DNA of 64,000 nucleotides, from assembly GCF_002929275.1 (NCBI RefSeq), contig NZ_PJIK01000003.1, positions 332,546-396,545 on the forward strand, written 5' to 3'. Each line of letters begins with the position of its first letter. Positions within the stretch are counted from its first letter, which is position 1. Positions 31,950-40,694 of the stretch are shown piece by piece. This DNA is from Arthrobacter sp. ZGTC131 (lineage in GTDB: Bacteria; Actinomycetota; Actinomycetes; Actinomycetales; Micrococcaceae). The notes under the pieces were generated by a model, which was given only the letters and a program-made list of their open reading frames with translations, was not told the origin of the DNA and made no database searches. Made by a program: the position numbers and the translations under genes.

Positions 31950-32396
31950 CTAGTCCGCCGTCGGACTGTCCTCGAGCACGGCCCTGAGCCGCTCCAGCTG
32001 TGCGACCTGCGCTTTCAGCCTCCGCTGGACGGCCGGACGGGCGAGGCTCCGGAGTCCTTTGAGAGGGCATTCGAGGGCGAAGCGCACGCGCGTTCCGGCG
32101 CCTTCCGTGCTGAGGTAGAACCCGCCGCTCGGCAAAGAGGGCCCGGCCACCACCTGGAACCGGATTTCGGCACCCGGGCGTACGTGCGTGATCTCAAAGT
32201 CCCCCGCGACCGGACGGCCCCCCGGCCCTGTAAGGGTCACTTGATACCGGGCACCGGCGCTCCCGGCACTGCCCGAACTGAGGCTGATGCTGCGGATACC
32301 TTCCTGCCACGACGGGAGGTTCAGCCCTTCAAGCAGGAAGCCGTAAACCGTCATGGCACCGCGGTGCACGAGGACCTCGTGTTCTGCAGATGCCAT
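31950..32396 (-). CDS. SRPBCC (polyketide cyclase-like) family protein
   Basis: A 148-residue START/Bet v1-like fold. LPSWQEGIRSISL at the start of the domain, GARYQVTLTGPGGRPVAGDFEITHVRPGAEIRFQV in the middle, STEGAGTRVRFALECPLKG and the C-terminal helix RRLKAQVAQLERLRAVLE. These are typical of small SRPBCC proteins that bind hydrophobic ligands. No specific ligand is suggested. It is convergent with the CAP gene. Confidence 0.78.
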   Translation of the reverse strand: MASAEHEVLVHRGAMTVYGFLLEGLNLPSWQEGIRSISLSSGSAGSAGARYQVTLTGPGGRPVAGDFEITHVRPGAEIRFQVVAGPSLPSGGFYLSTEGAGTRVRFALECPLKGLRSLARPAVQRRLKAQVAQLERLRAVLEDSPTAD

Positions 32397-32639
32397 CGGA
32401 TCCTTTTCCAGCGTCGGGCGGTGTGCGTAGCCCGTTCCCCCGATCTGCAGCTAACTGGACTCAGGATAGCCAGCGGCGCGAACCCCCGGTGAAGCCTGAC
32501 CGGGCCTTTACCGAAGAGTTACGGGAGTCACCGGCGGAGCCCTGCCGGAGGACGCGCGCAGGGCAGGGAGCGGCAGGTGACCCGGCTGGCGACGCAACTG
32601 CGCTAAGCTAGGTTTTGCGCCGGCGATATCCGGGGCGAT

Positions 32640-32713
32640 GCGGCTGTAGCTCAATGGTAGAGCGCTAGCTTCCCAAGCTCGATACGCGGGTTCGATTCCC
32701 GTCAGCCGCTCCA
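32640..32713 (+). tRNA. tRNA-Gly (CCC)
   Basis: A 74-nt cloverleaf with encoded CCA. The acceptor stem GCGGCTG/CAGCCGC, D-arm GCTC/GAGC, T-arm GCGGG-TTCGATT-CCCGT and anticodon loop TTCCCAA give anticodon CCC. One U-C mismatch is present at the second pair of the anticodon stem (CTAGC against GCTCG). Otherwise it is standard. Confidence 0.95.
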
Positions 32714-32770
32714 TTTGCCCAGCCGGTTCCCGGCGGCCCATTAGGCAGCTGCCTGTATGGTCAGAGGTCA

Positions 32771-32787
32771 GGAACCTCTTCGGTTCC
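32771..32787. other. Small hairpin between tRNA-Gly and the 48-aa gene
   Basis: GGAACC and GGTTCC pair across the loop TCTTC. The T-run is missing. It could end the tRNA transcript or lie in the leader of the next gene. Confidence 0.4.
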
Positions 32788-32802
32788 GCTACAGGAGCAA
32801 CC

Positions 32803-32949
32803 ATGGCTGACAAGTCCCCCCGTCAAGCAGCATCCAAAAAATCCGGCAAATCCATCAAGGAAAAGCGCGCCGACAAGAGAGCCGCCGCAGCACCGGCCAG
32901 CTCACTGGACAAGACCAGCGCCAAGCCGGTGACGGCAAAGAAGAAGTGA
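32803..32949 (+). CDS. Very small basic protein (48 aa)
   Basis: A 48-residue Lys/Ala-rich protein beginning MADKSPRQAASKKSGKS and ending SAKPVTAKKK. CAGGAG precedes the ATG at 6 nt. It has no hydrophobic segment. Its TGA is contained in the GTGA start of the next gene, so the two are translationally coupled. The composition suggests nucleic-acid binding or a disordered chaperone-like role. Tiny basic proteins of this kind are often missed in annotation; I cannot assign a family. Confidence 0.7.
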   Translation: MADKSPRQAASKKSGKSIKEKRADKRAAAAPASSLDKTSAKPVTAKKK

Positions 32950-34109
32950 CCGGCTCACCGAACCATCTCACCCTCGGGGTTGTCTCGTCGTCACGCAAAC
33001 CGGATGAACGCCGCCTCCCCCTGCATCCCCTCCATCTTGAGCGCATCGCCCCGGAGTTGCGCCAGCGGATGATCCTCGAGCACGGCTACGGCGAACGCTT
33101 CGGCTTTTCCGACGCCCAGCTCGCCCCGCTGGTGGGCAGCCTGGCCAGCCGCGAAGAGCTGCTGGCGAAAGCCGACGTCGTCCTGCTGCCCAAGCCGCAG
33201 CCGCAGGACCTCGCCGAATTGCGCGACGGCCAGGTCCTCTGGGGCTGGCCGCACTGTGTCCAGGACCGCGCCATCACTCAGCTGGCCATCGACAAGAAAC
33301 TCACGCTGATCGCCTTCGAGGCCATGAACCACTGGGCCAGCGACGGTGGGTTCGGCCTGCACGTGTTCCACAAGAACAACGAACTCGCAGGCTACTGCTC
33401 GGTGATCCACGCCCTGGCCCTGACCGGGTCCACCGGCGACTACGGCCGGCGGCTCAGCGCCGTCGTCATCGGTTTCGGCGCCACCGCACGGGGGGCGGTC
33501 ACTGCGCTGAACGCCCACGGCATCCATGACGTGCAGGTGCTGACCAACAGGGGTGTGGCCGCGGTGGGATCCCCCATCCATTCGGTGCGGATCGCGCAGT
33601 TCGACCACGCTGACAAGGCGCCGTTCCTCAGCCAGGTCATCACCGAGCGCGGCCGCGTCCCGCTGGCCCCGTTCCTGGCCGAGAGCGACATCGTGGTCAA
33701 CTGCACGCTGCAGGACCCCAATAATCCGCTGACCTACCTGCGGACCGAGGACCTGGGCGCATTCCGGCCGGGAAGTTTGATTGTGGACGTCTCCTGCGAC
33801 GAGGGCATGGGCTTCAGCTGGGCCAAGACCACCACGTTCACCGAACCAATGTTCACCGTGGGCGACCACATCGACTATTACGCGGTGGACCACAGCCCGT
33901 CCTACCTCTGGAACTCCTCGAGCTGGGAAATCAGCGAGGCACTCCTGCCCTTCCTGGAGACCGTCATGTCCGGCCCCGCCGCGTGGAAGGACAGCGACAC
34001 CGTCGCCCGCGCCATCGAGATCCGCGACGGCGCGATCATCAACAAGGACGTGCTGGAGTTCCAGCGCCGGGAAGCTGATTACCCGCACAACGTGCTGCCG
34101 GGAAGCTGA
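32946..34109 (+). CDS. N5-(carboxyethyl)ornithine synthase / alanine dehydrogenase-like oxidoreductase
   Basis: A 387-residue AlaDH/PNT-fold enzyme. The N-terminal half begins LGVVSSSRKPDERRLPLHP (the substrate Arg/Lys region); the Rossmann motif VVIGFGATARGAVTALNAHG is near residue 178. FHKNNELAGYCSV and SLIVDVSCDEGMGFSWAKTTT match enzymes annotated as N5-(carboxyethyl)ornithine synthase, an opine-type reductive condensation of pyruvate with ornithine. It starts with GTG overlapping the small gene's stop. Substrate specificity is by annotation habit and uncertain. Confidence 0.8.
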   Translation: MTGSPNHLTLGVVSSSRKPDERRLPLHPLHLERIAPELRQRMILEHGYGERFGFSDAQLAPLVGSLASREELLAKADVVLLPKPQPQDLAELRDGQVLWGWPHCVQDRAITQLAIDKKLTLIAFEAMNHWASDGGFGLHVFHKNNELAGYCSVIHALALTGSTGDYGRRLSAVVIGFGATARGAVTALNAHGIHDVQVLTNRGVAAVGSPIHSVRIAQFDHADKAPFLSQVITERGRVPLAPFLAESDIVVNCTLQDPNNPLTYLRTEDLGAFRPGSLIVDVSCDEGMGFSWAKTTTFTEPMFTVGDHIDYYAVDHSPSYLWNSSSWEISEALLPFLETVMSGPAAWKDSDTVARAIEIRDGAIINKDVLEFQRREADYPHNVLPGS

Positions 34110-34112
34110 GCC

Positions 34113-35441
34113 TCAGGCGGCCCGCTGCACCACACGCAGCAGGCGCCGGCGGTCGCGGAAGTCCACCTTGAGCTTCAGCTCACCCTTGCGGGCGAGTACG
34201 ACGGCGACTGTCACCGCCGCGAGTGCCGGCACGCCGCCCGCCACCAGGAGGGCGGCGTGCGGATCCAGGTGCTCGGCGATGGACCCGATCATGGGGCCGC
34301 CGATCGCCTGGCCGCCGATCAGCACCATGATGTAGAGGCTCATCACCCGGCCGCGGATGCCCATGTTGGAGCTGATCTGGACCAGCTGGTTGGAGGCCGT
34401 GAGGAACATCAGGCACCAGAAACCTGACAGCACCATGGCGGCGCCGAACCAGGCGAGGGATGGTGCGAAGGCGGACACGCACAGCATGAGCCCGTACATC
34501 CCTGCGCCGAACACCACGGACCGCAGCCGCAACTGCCGGCGCCGGGTTGACGCCACCGCTCCGGCCAGCGCGCCCAGCGCCACGAGCGCGTTCAGCATCC
34601 CGTACCCGCCGGCGCCGATGCCGTAGACCCGGTCCGCAAACGCGGCGAGCAGCACCGGCAGGCTCATGGCGAACACCGCGATGAAGCCGGCCATCAGCCA
34701 CGGCCAGTAGATGGTGGGCTTGCTGAGTGCATACCGCAGCCCTTCGCGCAGCATGCCCTTGCGCTTCGGCGCCGGCGTGCTGACAAACAGCTGGTCCTTG
34801 CGCAGAAGGAGCAGCATGGCCACCGTGGAACAGCAGGCCACCGCATTCGCGGCGAAGGCCCAGCCGGCCCCGACCGCCGTGAGCAGCACGCCGGCGATCG
34901 CCGGGCCGATGAGCCCGCCCAGCTGGAACGTCGTGGAGTTCACGCTGATGGCATTGCGCAGGTACCGCGGCCCCACGAGCTCATGGACGAACACCTGCCG
35001 CGCCGGCTGGTCCAGCACCGTGACCAGGCCCAGAACGAACGCGATGACATACACGTGCCAGACCTCGATTCCGCCACCCAGCGCGAGGACTGCGAGGGCG
35101 GCCGCCAGGGCAGCGGCGACAGACTGGCAGATGATCAGGATCCTGCGCTTCGCGAACCGGTCCGCCATCATCCCGCCCCAGGGGCCGAGCACCAGCGACG
35201 GCATGAACTGCAGCGCCACGGTAATGCCGACGGCAGTGACGGATCCGGAGAGCTGAAGCACCAGCCAGTCCTGTGCGATCCGCTGCATCCAGAGGGCGAT
35301 GACGGCCACGAAATGGCCGATCGCAAAGATGCGGAAATTGGGGACTCGAAGGGAAATGAAGGTATGGCGCCAGGGAAGGCGTTCACTGACGACGGCGACG
35401 GGCTGGGTGACGGTGGCCGTTGGCGGCGGTGGGGGTGTCAC
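34113..35441 (-). CDS. MFS drug/siderophore-type efflux transporter (EntS-like)
   Basis: A 442-residue, 12-helix permease. FISLRVPNFRIFAIGHFVAVIALWMQRIAQDWLVLQLSGS at the first helix and WGGMMADRFAKRRILI at the loop 2-3 A-motif identify the MFS_3 (EntS-like) group. It starts GTG with AGGAAC upstream. It is divergent from a LysR gene across a region with two near-palindromes, so it is the likely regulated target. The substrate is unknown; EntS relatives export siderophores or drugs. Confidence 0.87.
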   Translation of the reverse strand: MTPPPPPTATVTQPVAVVSERLPWRHTFISLRVPNFRIFAIGHFVAVIALWMQRIAQDWLVLQLSGSVTAVGITVALQFMPSLVLGPWGGMMADRFAKRRILIICQSVAAALAAALAVLALGGGIEVWHVYVIAFVLGLVTVLDQPARQVFVHELVGPRYLRNAISVNSTTFQLGGLIGPAIAGVLLTAVGAGWAFAANAVACCSTVAMLLLLRKDQLFVSTPAPKRKGMLREGLRYALSKPTIYWPWLMAGFIAVFAMSLPVLLAAFADRVYGIGAGGYGMLNALVALGALAGAVASTRRRQLRLRSVVFGAGMYGLMLCVSAFAPSLAWFGAAMVLSGFWCLMFLTASNQLVQISSNMGIRGRVMSLYIMVLIGGQAIGGPMIGSIAEHLDPHAALLVAGGVPALAAVTVAVVLARKGELKLKVDFRDRRRLLRVVQRAA

Positions 35442-35514
35442 AGGAGTTCCTCAGGAGAGCGGGCCGGCGGGGATGCCTCTAACGCTAGGGTGGAGGAGAA
35501 GGATTATGTAAGAC

Positions 35515-35551
35515 TATTGGTCCTATAACTAGCATTGCGGATCGTAATGCT
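35515..35551. promoter_or_regulatory. Two dyads between MFS and LysR genes: candidate LysR binding sites
   Basis: TATTGGTCCTATA (35515-35527) is TATnGGnCCnATA. AGCATTGCGGATCGTAATGCT (35531-35551) is a 21-bp dyad with arms AGCATT/AATGCT, plus inner CG/CG, fitting the LysR T-N11-A type. Both lie in the divergent intergenic region. Regulation is inferred from LysR family habit. Confidence 0.6.
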
Positions 35552-35620
35552 GGCTGTGCGGGCCGGTGTCAGCCCGCCGCTGCAGCCCGGCAGGACGGCG
35601 GACGCAACCCAGGAGAGCGC

Positions 35621-36475
35621 ATGTTTGAACCGGCACAGCTTCGATCGTTCCTCGCCGTTGCCGAGACCTTGAGCTTCACCAAGGCCGCCGACCGCCTGGG
35701 CCTCGCCCAGCCGACCGTCAGCCAGCATGTGCGCAAACTGGAGACCGCGGCCAAGCGGATGCTGATCACCCGCGACACCAGGGACGTCCGGCTGACGGAC
35801 AACGGCGATGCGATGGCCGGCTTCGCCCGGAACATCCTCGCGGCCCACGACGCCGCAGCGCGCTACTTCTCCGGTTCTGCCATGCGCGGCCGCCTGCGGT
35901 TCGGCACGGCGGACGACCTGGCCATCACGGGGCTTCCGCGCATCCTGCGGGAGTTCCGGCAGATCTATCCTCAAATCAACCTTGAGCTCACGGTCGGCCA
36001 GAGCGACCAGCTGTACAAGCGGCTCAACTCAGGGCAGCTGGACCTGGTCTTTGTGAAGTGGGTGGCCGGGGCAAAGGACGGCACCGTCGTCCAGCACGAT
36101 TCCTTTTCCTGGGTTGGCCTCGAGCAGACCGCCCTGGAGCCCGGCGACCCGGTGCCGCTGATCGCCTACCCGTCGCCCAGCCTGAGCCGGAAACTCGCCA
36201 TCGACGCCCTCGAATCCGTGGGCCGGACGTGGCGCATCACGTGCACCACCAAGCAGATCAGCGGCGTACTGGCGGCGGTCCGCGCCGGCATCGGCGTGGC
36301 AGTCATGCCGTCCTCGCTGGTGCCGGAGGACCTGAAGGTCATCACGCGCCGCTTCGAGCTGCCGCCGGTGGGCGACGTCGATTTCACCCTGATTCGGAAC
36401 CCGCTGGCCAACGCCGAGGTCATCGATGCACTGACCCAGGCAATCCTGGGAAGGACACTCAAGAAGCCCGTTTGA
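35621..36475 (+). CDS. LysR-family transcriptional regulator (MFS-linked)
   Basis: 284 residues. The HTH is at the N-terminus: LRSFLAVAETLSFTKAADRLGLAQPTVSQHVRKLE. The substrate-binding domain starts near residue 87 (GRLRFGTADDLAI). The ATG has AGGAGA at a 4-5-nt spacing. It is divergent from the MFS gene; classical LysR arrangement implies it controls that exporter and itself. The effector is unknown. Confidence 0.93.
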   Translation: MFEPAQLRSFLAVAETLSFTKAADRLGLAQPTVSQHVRKLETAAKRMLITRDTRDVRLTDNGDAMAGFARNILAAHDAAARYFSGSAMRGRLRFGTADDLAITGLPRILREFRQIYPQINLELTVGQSDQLYKRLNSGQLDLVFVKWVAGAKDGTVVQHDSFSWVGLEQTALEPGDPVPLIAYPSPSLSRKLAIDALESVGRTWRITCTTKQISGVLAAVRAGIGVAVMPSSLVPEDLKVITRRFELPPVGDVDFTLIRNPLANAEVIDALTQAILGRTLKKPV

Positions 36476-36509
36476 GCCACGTCCGCCGGGGGTACGGGCG
36501 AAAAAATGA

Positions 36510-36538
36510 TTGATAACCGTTCGCAGCGGGCCTATGCT
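36510..36538 (+). promoter_or_regulatory. Sigma-70-type promoter for zinc-ribbon gene
   Basis: TTGATA (36510-36515) and TATGCT (36533-36538) are separated by exactly 17 bp. They lie about 100 nt upstream of the GTG at 36637. This is a good match to a housekeeping promoter. Confidence 0.6.
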
Positions 36539-36636
36539 GGCAATGTTGTCAGTCATGCAGCGGCTGATAACAAGAAGGTTTCGAAGACGAACGGGTGCCC
36601 GGCGACGATGCCCGCCCTGTTCGGGATAGGTATGCC

Positions 36637-36894
36637 GTGACCACAGCCGCCAACCACCGCCACTTCCCACACCACTCTCTGACAGTCGACACCGAATATG
36701 TTGGCAAGCCCAACTGCGAAAAGTGCGGAACCGACGAATTCATTTACCTCGAGTCCTTCATTCCGCCGAAGTACCGCCATGACGGCACCGTCAGGACGCT
36801 GGGCGAAGTCGCCTACACCTGCACCCGGTGCGAGGACTTTTCCGCCCACAGCGTCCCCTCATCCTGGGCTCCGCCCGGCTGGTACCTGGGCTAA
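36637..36894 (+). CDS. Small zinc-ribbon protein (85 aa)
   Basis: An 85-residue protein beginning VTTAANHRHF. Two CxxC pairs are present: CEKC near residue 26 and CTRC near residue 65, a likely zinc ribbon. FIYLESFIPPKYRHDGTVRTLGEVAYT lies between them. GGGATAGG precedes the GTG; a nearby ATG is out of frame. The function is unknown. It has its own good promoter and faces putA convergently across a strong terminator. Confidence 0.7.
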   Translation: MTTAANHRHFPHHSLTVDTEYVGKPNCEKCGTDEFIYLESFIPPKYRHDGTVRTLGEVAYTCTRCEDFSAHSVPSSWAPPGWYLG

Positions 36895-36936
36895 GACCGC
36901 ACCAGCAGCAATATGCCAAGACCGCACGGGTGAACG

Positions 36937-36968
36937 AACGGGCGGGCGCCGGATGGCGCCCGCCCGTT
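36937..36968. terminator. Bidirectional terminator between zinc-ribbon gene and putA
   Basis: A perfect 14-bp stem, AACGGGCGGGCGCC with its complement, and a 4-nt loop. It sits between the convergent gene ends at 36894 and 36996. On the plus strand GTTGTTGCCTT follows. It is probably used in both directions. Confidence 0.85.
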
Positions 36969-36995
36969 GTTGCCTTCCTAAGGCACGTGAGTCGG

Positions 36996-39900
36996 CTAGA
37001 TCAGCGAATCGGACAGGTGGTTCGGCGTTCCGAAGCGGTGCGCCGTGATGCTGACGGCCTGCTCGTGCAGGTACGGAAGCATCTCGATGCGCCCGGCCTC
37101 CGTCACCTCGTGCGCGTAGATGGCCAGGTCCGGGCGGCCGCCCGTCGCCTCGGCCAGTGCCGCCGCGGAGCCCCCGATCAGGCGGATGCGGGCGCCGGAC
37201 AGTTTGCCGGCGGCGGCGAGCCTGCCCGCGGAGGCCAGCCACGCGGCGTCGTCCTCCGCCGTGACGGCGATGTCCAGGCCGGTCAGTACGGCACGCAACT
37301 GCGCCGGAAGTTCGACGCCGGTGGAGACGGTCAGGCGCGAGCCGGCAAGTACGCCGGCGGCTACTGTCCGGACGAGCGCGGGGAGGGATCCGCCGTCGGA
37401 CAGCCGGACGGTGACCGGCAGGGCACGGTAACGGAAGATGTTCCGCTCGGCACCGAGTCCGGACACGTCCTTGGCCGTACCGAATTCGTCAGCCCAGGCG
37501 AGGGCGTCGGAGCCCAGTGCCCGCTGCAGCTGGCCGAGCTCGGCGGCCGTGAATTCACTCTTCACGGAATCCACGAGACGCCGCACGCCCTGGCTGGAAA
37601 TGCGGGCCGTTGAGCCCTGCGCGCTTTCCTTGCTGGTCCAGTCGCCGAGGCCGGCGAGGTAGTTGGGCCCGCCCGCCTTGGTTCCGGCGCCGACCGCTGA
37701 CTTCTTCCAGCCGCCGAACGGCTGGCGCTGCACGATGGCCCCGGTGATGCCGCGGTTGACGTACAGGTTTCCGGCCTGGATGGTGTCCAGCCACAGTCCG
37801 AGTTCCTCGGTGTTGAGGGAGTGCAAGCCCGCGGTGAGGCCGTATTCGATCTGGTTCTGGAGGGCGATGGCTTCTTCGAGGGTCTCGGCGGTCATGACAC
37901 CCAGGACCGGGCCGAAGAATTCGGTCAGGTGGAAGTAGGACCCGCGGCGCACGCCGTAGCGGACGCCCGGGCTCCACAGCCTGCCGGTGGTGTCCAGCTT
38001 CCGCGGCTCAACGGCCCAGTTCTCGCCTTCACCCAGCGTGGTGAGCGCGTTGAGCAGCTTGCCGCTGGCGGGCTCGATGATCGGGCCCATCTGGCTCGTG
38101 GGGTCTTCCGGGTAGCCCACCTTCAGGGAGGTCACGGCGTCGATCAGCTGGTTGTGGAACCGCTTGGACTTGGCCACAGAGCCCACCAGGATCACCAGCG
38201 ACGCGGCCGAGCACTTCTGCCCGGCGTGCCCGAACGCGGAGTAGGCCACGTCCTTGGCGGCGAGGTCCAGGTCCGCGCTCGGGGTCACGATGATGGCGTT
38301 CTTGCCGCTGGTCTCGGCCAGGAGCGGCAGGTCCTTGCGGAAGGACCGGAACAGCTCAGCCGTCTCGTAGCCGCCGGTGAGGATCACGCGGTCCACGGAC
38401 GGGTGCGAAATCAGCTGCTGGCCGAGCTCACGTTCGCCCAGCTGCACCATGGTCAGCACGTCGCGGGGCACGCCGGCCTCCCACAGGGCTTCGATCATGA
38501 CGGCGCCGCTGCGGCGGGCCTGCTTGGCAGGTTTGATGACGACGGCGGAGCCGGCGGCGAGCGCCGCGAGGGTGGAACCGGCGGGGATGGCCACCGGGAA
38601 GTTCCACGGCGGGGTCACCACGGTGAGCTTCGCCGGAACGAAGGTGGCGCCGTCGACGTCGTCGAGCTTGCGTGCCGACTCGGCGTAGTAGTGGGCGAAG
38701 TCCACAGCCTCGCTGACCTCGGGGTCGCCCTGGTCGATGGTCTTGCCGGTCTCGCTGGCCATGACCTCGAGCAGGTCCGCACGGCGGGCCTCGAGGGTTT
38801 CGCCGGCCCGGTGCAGGATCTCGGCACGTTCGGCCCCGGACAGTGCGCCCCAGGCCTTGCCCTTTTCGACGGCGGTTTCGATCACCGTGTTGAGCGTTTC
38901 GGCGTCAGAGATGGTCGCGGCCGCCACGGAGGCGTTGCCCAGGGTCGACGCCGGAACGCGGTCCAGGATGGCGCGGCCCCAGTCACGGTTGGCGGGCAGG
39001 GACGGGTCAGTGTCCGGGGTGTTCCGGAAGCCGTCGTGGGGCATCGGCTCGGCCGGGAGGCTGCGGTTCTGCCGGCGGTTCGGCGCCGGAACGTCGTCGT
39101 CGAGTTCTGCAAGGGAGGACAGGAAGCGCTGCTTTTCGCGCTCGAACAGTGCCTCGTTCTCGCTGAGTTCAAAGACTGCGGACATGAAGTTGTCCTGGCT
39201 GGCGCCCTCTTCGAGGCGGCGGATCAGGTAGGCGATGGCGACGTCAAACTCCGCCGGGTGCACCACGGGGGTGTAGAGCAGCAGCGATCCGACATCCTTC
39301 TTCACGGCTTCAGCCTGGCCCTGCGCCATGCCGAGGAGCATCTCGAATTCGATGCCGGCTTCCACGCCGCGCTGCTTGGCCAGGAGCCAGGCGAAGGCGA
39401 TGTCGAAGAGGTTGTGGCCGGCCACGCCGATCCGGATGTTCGTGATCCGGTCCGGGTGCAGCGAGTAGTTGATGACCCGCTTGTAGTTGGTGTCCGAATC
39501 CTGCTTGGTGCCCCATGTGGCCAGCGGCCAGTCGTGCAGCGAGGACTCCACCTGCTCCATGGGCAGGTTGGCGCCCTTGACCACGCGGACCTTGATGGCG
39601 GCGCCGCCGTCGGCACGGCGGGCAGCGGCCCAGTCCTGCAGGCGGATCATGGCGGACAGCGCGTCCGGAAGATAGGCCTGCAGCACGATGCCGGCCTCGA
39701 GGTTCTTGAACTCCGGCTTGTCGAGGATCCGGGTGAAGACCGCGATGGTCATGTCCAGGTCCTTGTATTCCTCCATGTCCAGGTTGATGAACTTGGCGTC
39801 GGGGAACGAGGCCGCGCGGGCGAACAGCGGGGTGAGCTTTTCGACGACGTGTTCCACGGCCTCATCGAAGGCCCAGGCGGAGTGCGGCGCCACCGTGGAG

Positions 39901-40517
39901 GACACCTTGATGGACACGTAGTCGACGTCGGGGCGGGCCAGCAGCGTGTGGGTGCCCTCGAGCCGGCGGGATGCCTCGTGCTCGCCCAGGACAGCCTCGC
40001 CGAGGAGGTTCACGTTGAGCTTGATGCCGTCCTTGCGGATCTTGGCGATGGCCGGGCCCAGCTTTGCCTCGGTGGCGTCGACGATGAGGTGACCCACCAT
40101 TTCACGGAGGACGCGGCGGGCGATCGGAATGACCACCTGCGGCAGGACCGGGGCCATGGTGCCGCCGAGCCGCACGGCGCTGCGCATGTGCCACGGCAGG
40201 AAGGCCGGAACCTTCGGGGCGAGGGCGGCCAGGTTGCGGGCGGCCACGTGCAGGTCTTCCGGACGGACCACGCCGTCCACGAAGCCCACCGTGAACTCCA
40301 GGCCGTTCGGGTCCTTGAGGACGCCGGCGAGCTGTTCAGCGGAGGCGTCGACGGGGACCTTGGCGGCCTCCGTAAGCCAGCGGCGCACCAGTGCGGTGGC
40401 TTCGCTGGCCAGGGCTGTGGCCTCGGCGACGTCGGAGCCGGCCGGGCGGGTGGCGACGGCGCGGGTCTCAGCGGCGTCCTTGCCTGAAACACGGTGATCC
40501 GTTGCGGTGTGGGTCAT
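36996..40517 (-). CDS. putA: Bifunctional proline dehydrogenase / glutamate-semialdehyde dehydrogenase (PutA)
   Basis: 1173 residues. The proline dehydrogenase barrel occupies roughly residues 60-480 (VKGANLPMEQVESSLHDWP, EAGIEFEMLLGMAQGQAEAV). The aldehyde dehydrogenase occupies roughly 520-1000 (VVTPPWNFPVAIPAGS, Cys769 in HAGQKCSAASLV). A C-terminal domain of about 170 residues follows, typical of long PutA proteins. It oxidises proline to glutamate with FAD and NAD+. There is no N-terminal ribbon-helix-helix DNA-binding domain, so it cannot repress itself as E. coli PutA does; an external regulator is needed. The promoter region is shared in design with the APC permease gene upstream (see the conserved elements). 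Confidence 0.95.
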   Translation of the reverse strand: MTHTATDHRVSGKDAAETRAVATRPAGSDVAEATALASEATALVRRWLTEAAKVPVDASAEQLAGVLKDPNGLEFTVGFVDGVVRPEDLHVAARNLAALAPKVPAFLPWHMRSAVRLGGTMAPVLPQVVIPIARRVLREMVGHLIVDATEAKLGPAIAKIRKDGIKLNVNLLGEAVLGEHEASRRLEGTHTLLARPDVDYVSIKVSSTVAPHSAWAFDEAVEHVVEKLTPLFARAASFPDAKFINLDMEEYKDLDMTIAVFTRILDKPEFKNLEAGIVLQAYLPDALSAMIRLQDWAAARRADGGAAIKVRVVKGANLPMEQVESSLHDWPLATWGTKQDSDTNYKRVINYSLHPDRITNIRIGVAGHNLFDIAFAWLLAKQRGVEAGIEFEMLLGMAQGQAEAVKKDVGSLLLYTPVVHPAEFDVAIAYLIRRLEEGASQDNFMSAVFELSENEALFEREKQRFLSSLAELDDDVPAPNRRQNRSLPAEPMPHDGFRNTPDTDPSLPANRDWGRAILDRVPASTLGNASVAAATISDAETLNTVIETAVEKGKAWGALSGAERAEILHRAGETLEARRADLLEVMASETGKTIDQGDPEVSEAVDFAHYYAESARKLDDVDGATFVPAKLTVVTPPWNFPVAIPAGSTLAALAAGSAVVIKPAKQARRSGAVMIEALWEAGVPRDVLTMVQLGERELGQQLISHPSVDRVILTGGYETAELFRSFRKDLPLLAETSGKNAIIVTPSADLDLAAKDVAYSAFGHAGQKCSAASLVILVGSVAKSKRFHNQLIDAVTSLKVGYPEDPTSQMGPIIEPASGKLLNALTTLGEGENWAVEPRKLDTTGRLWSPGVRYGVRRGSYFHLTEFFGPVLGVMTAETLEEAIALQNQIEYGLTAGLHSLNTEELGLWLDTIQAGNLYVNRGITGAIVQRQPFGGWKKSAVGAGTKAGGPNYLAGLGDWTSKESAQGSTARISSQGVRRLVDSVKSEFTAAELGQLQRALGSDALAWADEFGTAKDVSGLGAERNIFRYRALPVTVRLSDGGSLPALVRTVAAGVLAGSRLTVSTGVELPAQLRAVLTGLDIAVTAEDDAAWLASAGRLAAAGKLSGARIRLIGGSAAALAEATGGRPDLAIYAHEVTEAGRIEMLPYLHEQAVSITAHRFGTPNHLSDSLI

Positions 40518-40556
40518 GGCTTTTCTCGTTCTTTCCGTGGGTGGTGACCGTCTTAC

Positions 40557-40626
40557 TCATCAGTATGAGCCTGCAATCACATAAGATAAAGCGATGTTTT
40601 CTGAGCAATACAGGTTAGTAAAACCA
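40557..40626 (-). promoter_or_regulatory. putA promoter/operator, 70-bp element shared with APC permease
   Basis: Read on minus: TGGTTTTACTAAC, 22 nt, CTTTATCT, 16 nt, CATACTGAT. The same blocks at identical spacing lie before the permease gene. CTTTATC and CATACT are placed as -35 and -10 with 17-bp spacing; TGGTTTTACTAAC is the upstream activator-like site. The ATG of putA follows about 45 nt after the -10. Confidence 0.75.
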
Positions 40627-40694
40627 AATGCTCAAAATCCCGTCCGACCGTTCGGAAAACCGCGGAAAACCGAGCCTTTTCCACCGCCCAAACC

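Noticed and set aside
37821-40487. 888-codon open frame on plus, opposite putA
   Set aside because: It is the antisense shadow of putA; high GC at third codon positions keeps the complementary frame open. Composition is His/Gly/Val-rich without domains.
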